This document shows positions 62,705 through 64,000 of a stretch of 64,000 bases of DNA, in pieces. Source of the stretch: DASWJZ01 sp963792885 (GTDB taxonomy: Bacteria > Pseudomonadota > Alphaproteobacteria > Rhizobiales > Afifellaceae); assembly GCA_963792885.1 (NCBI GenBank), contig CAWBXX010000001.1:186001-250000 (forward strand). The letters run 5' to 3'. Position numbers and translations under genes: made by a program. Numbering within the stretch: the stretch's first letter is position 1; each line of letters begins with the position of its first letter. The notes beneath the pieces were generated by a model. It did not search any database. It was not told where the DNA came from and saw only the letters and a program-made list of their open reading frames with translations.

Positions 62705-63647
62705 ATGTCGCTTCAATTCAGCCGGGAATTCGCGCCGCCGATCGGTGAACCGGTGGTGGTTGCGCCGGGCGTGCGCCGTGTGACCGCAGGCAACGCCGGG
62801 CCGTTCACCTTCCGTGGGACGAACACGTTCCTGATCGGCGAGGGCACGCTTGCCGTGCTCGATCCAGGTCCCGCCGACCCGGCCCATATCGACGCTCTCA
62901 TGCGCGCGATCGGTGATGCGCGCGTCGCCCAAATCCTCGTTTCGCATACGCATCGCGACCATTCCCCCGGCGCGCGGCTTTTGAAGGAGCGGAGCGGACG
63001 CGCCGATCCTTGCAGCCGGACCGCACCGCCCGGCGCGTGCGGCGCGGGCGGGAGAAGAAGCACGACTCGATGCAGGCGGCGATCTCGACTTCGTTCCGGA
63101 CGAGGTGCTTGCCGACGGCGCCATGGTCGAGGGTGACGGCTACCGGCTCGAAGCCATCGCGACGCCGGGGCACACGGGGAACCACCTCGCCTTCGCCTGG
63201 AGCGAACCCGGCATCATCTTCCCGGGCGATCATGTGATGGGCTGGTCGACAACGGTTGTCGCGCCGCCCGACGGATCCATGGCTGACTACATGGCTTCGC
63301 TCGACAAGCTCATCGCGCGACCGGAGCGCCTCTATCTCCCTGCGCATGGCGCGGAGATCCGAGACGGGCCGGACTACGCCCGCGCGCTCCGGACGCACCG
63401 CAAGATGCGCGAGGCGGCGATCCTCGAAGGGCTCAGGCAGGGCGACCGTTCGATCCGCGAGATCGTCGCCCGCGTCTATGCGGGGCTCGACCCGATGCTC
63501 TTCGCCGCTGCCGGGCTCTCGACGCTCGCCCACCTTGAGAACCTCGTCGCGCGCGGCGCCGTCGTCGCAGACGGAGAGCCGACGCTTACAGCGCGCTACT
63601 GGCCGGCGGAAGCGACGCCGGACCCTGCGGCGCCCGGCTCCGGCTGA
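62705..63647 (+). CDS. MBL-fold metallo-hydrolase, one frameshift
   Basis: About 305 residues. Metal-binding motif LVSHTHRDHSPGARLLKERS, N-terminal FTFRGTNTFLIGEGTLAVLD, then AIATPGHTGNHLAFAWSEPG and FPGDHVMGWSTTVVAPPDGS with the bridging Asp, and LYLPAHGAEIRDGPDYARAL. The C-terminal helical part resembles the glyoxalase II/LACTB2-type hydrolases with a winged helix. An extra G at 62992-62995 breaks the frame once; the correction gives DAPILAAGPHRPARA. Substrate unknown. Its end overlaps the convergent DUF1499 gene by 52 bases, so its last residues are uncertain. Confidence 0.9.
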
Positions 63648-64000
63648 AGAAGGGCGTCGAGCTTCGTGAAGAAGCCCTTGATCCGCCTGGCGTTCTGACC
63701 GAGGTCGTGCTCCCCGCTGCGGGAAGCGGAGCGCATGTCCACCTGCGTGCTTCCGTCGTCGGTCACCTCAAGGCGGATCACCACATCGTCGATGAATCCG
63801 AAGATCGGCGTCGGGGCGACGGCCTCGATCGTCGCCTCCTCGATCGTGTCTGGCGTCACCAGCCCGCTGTCCGGTTGCGCTTCCGCCGGCTGCGCCTCCG
63901 TCGCCACCCCGCCGCGCGATTGGGTCATTTCCGTCTTCGCTGCGAGCGCCTGTTTCAGCTCGTCATCCTCGGCGACGACCGGAGCCGTGTCGGCGCTCGA
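63596..64000 (-). CDS. DUF1499 family protein, N-terminus cut by window edge
   Basis: The visible 134 residues contain APTPIFGFIDDVVIRLEVTD, DGSTQVDMRSASRSGEHDLG and QNARRIKGFFTKLDALLQPE, the conserved C-terminal region of DUF1499. The frame stays open to the end of the window, so the N-terminal half is missing. Some DUF1499 proteins are membrane-anchored or periplasmic; nothing here shows that. An internal ATG at 63928 should not be taken as the start, because coding sequence continues upstream. Confidence 0.75.
   Translation of the reverse strand, partial: SSADTAPVVAEDDELKQALAAKTEMTQSRGGVATEAQPAEAQPDSGLVTPDTIEEATIEAVAPTPIFGFIDDVVIRLEVTDDGSTQVDMRSASRSGEHDLGQNARRIKGFFTKLDALLQPEPGAAGSGVASAGQ

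Noticed and set aside
1..64000. CRISPR array, prophage, insertion sequence or integrase-flanked island
   Set aside because: I saw no regularly spaced repeats, no transposase or integrase-like protein and no direct repeats flanking the AT-richer islet or the tRNA genes.

Overview
This 64 kb window is GC-rich chromosomal DNA from an alphaproteobacterium, most likely of the order Hyphomicrobiales (Rhizobiales). The indicators are lineage-typical families: a MucR/Ros zinc-finger regulator, DUF1491, DUF5330, a stand-alone DnaA domain IV protein coupled to a DUF6456 gene, a TIGR03808-type Tat-exported beta-helix protein, an IalB-like protein, a rhizobial-type asparaginase and an HK-RR pair with DUF3369. 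I see no rRNA, prophage, insertion sequence or CRISPR array. Two tRNA genes (Gln-TTG and Pro-CGG) lie near 55.1-55.3 kb.

Layout. 0-7.4 kb: a truncated multi-GAF sensor, a membrane PAS/peptidoglycan-binding protein with DUF1491, SufE, the DnaA-C/DUF6456 pair and MucR. 7.8-15.2 kb: a long Mrp-like cation/proton antiporter operon (E, F, G, DUF4040 subunit, B, C, and three separate NuoL/MrpD-type subunits with a small conserved-looking membrane protein between the last two). 15.3-19.7 kb: oligopeptidase B, Fe-type superoxide dismutase, cytochrome c' and a two-heme cytochrome c. 19.7-33.8 kb: metabolism and housekeeping (aminotransferase, haloacid dehalogenase, LOG, M20 dipeptidase, HerA-like ATPase, methylmalonyl-CoA mutase MutAB, TIGR03808, IalB, asparaginase). 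33.9-38.5 kb: a MacAB-type exporter and an orphan DNA methyltransferase. 38.5-41.7 kb: an accessory stretch with HicAB, a short CDF-like protein and an AT-richer islet with an XRE regulator, a small basic protein and a GNAT. 41.6-46.4 kb: ThuA/Gfo-Idh-MocA pair, aminotransferase and a tandem-PAS diguanylate cyclase. 46.4-55 kb: a histidine kinase translationally coupled to a dipeptide-type binding protein, an MFS permease and a DUF3369 kinase/response regulator pair. 55-62 kb: tRNAs, fasciclin and a full dipeptide/oligopeptide ABC operon. 62-64 kb: BioY, an MBL-fold hydrolase and a partial DUF1499 gene.

A dominant technical feature is single-base insertions. About twenty otherwise well-conserved genes need one or more +1 corrections, very often the duplication of an adjacent base, and these are densest in the Mrp and dipeptide-transport operons. 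I treat these genes as intact in life and give coordinates for the corrected gene, with the indel position where I could locate it. Two in-frame TAG codons (13837 and 57517) accompany these bursts.

The points of most biological interest are the Mrp-like complex with three antiporter-type subunits and no full MrpA; the kinase/solute-binding-protein operon without its own permease, whose binding protein is a paralogue of the one in the complete dipeptide operon 8 kb away; the AT-richer XRE-GNAT islet; and the PAS/peptidoglycan-binding transmembrane protein.
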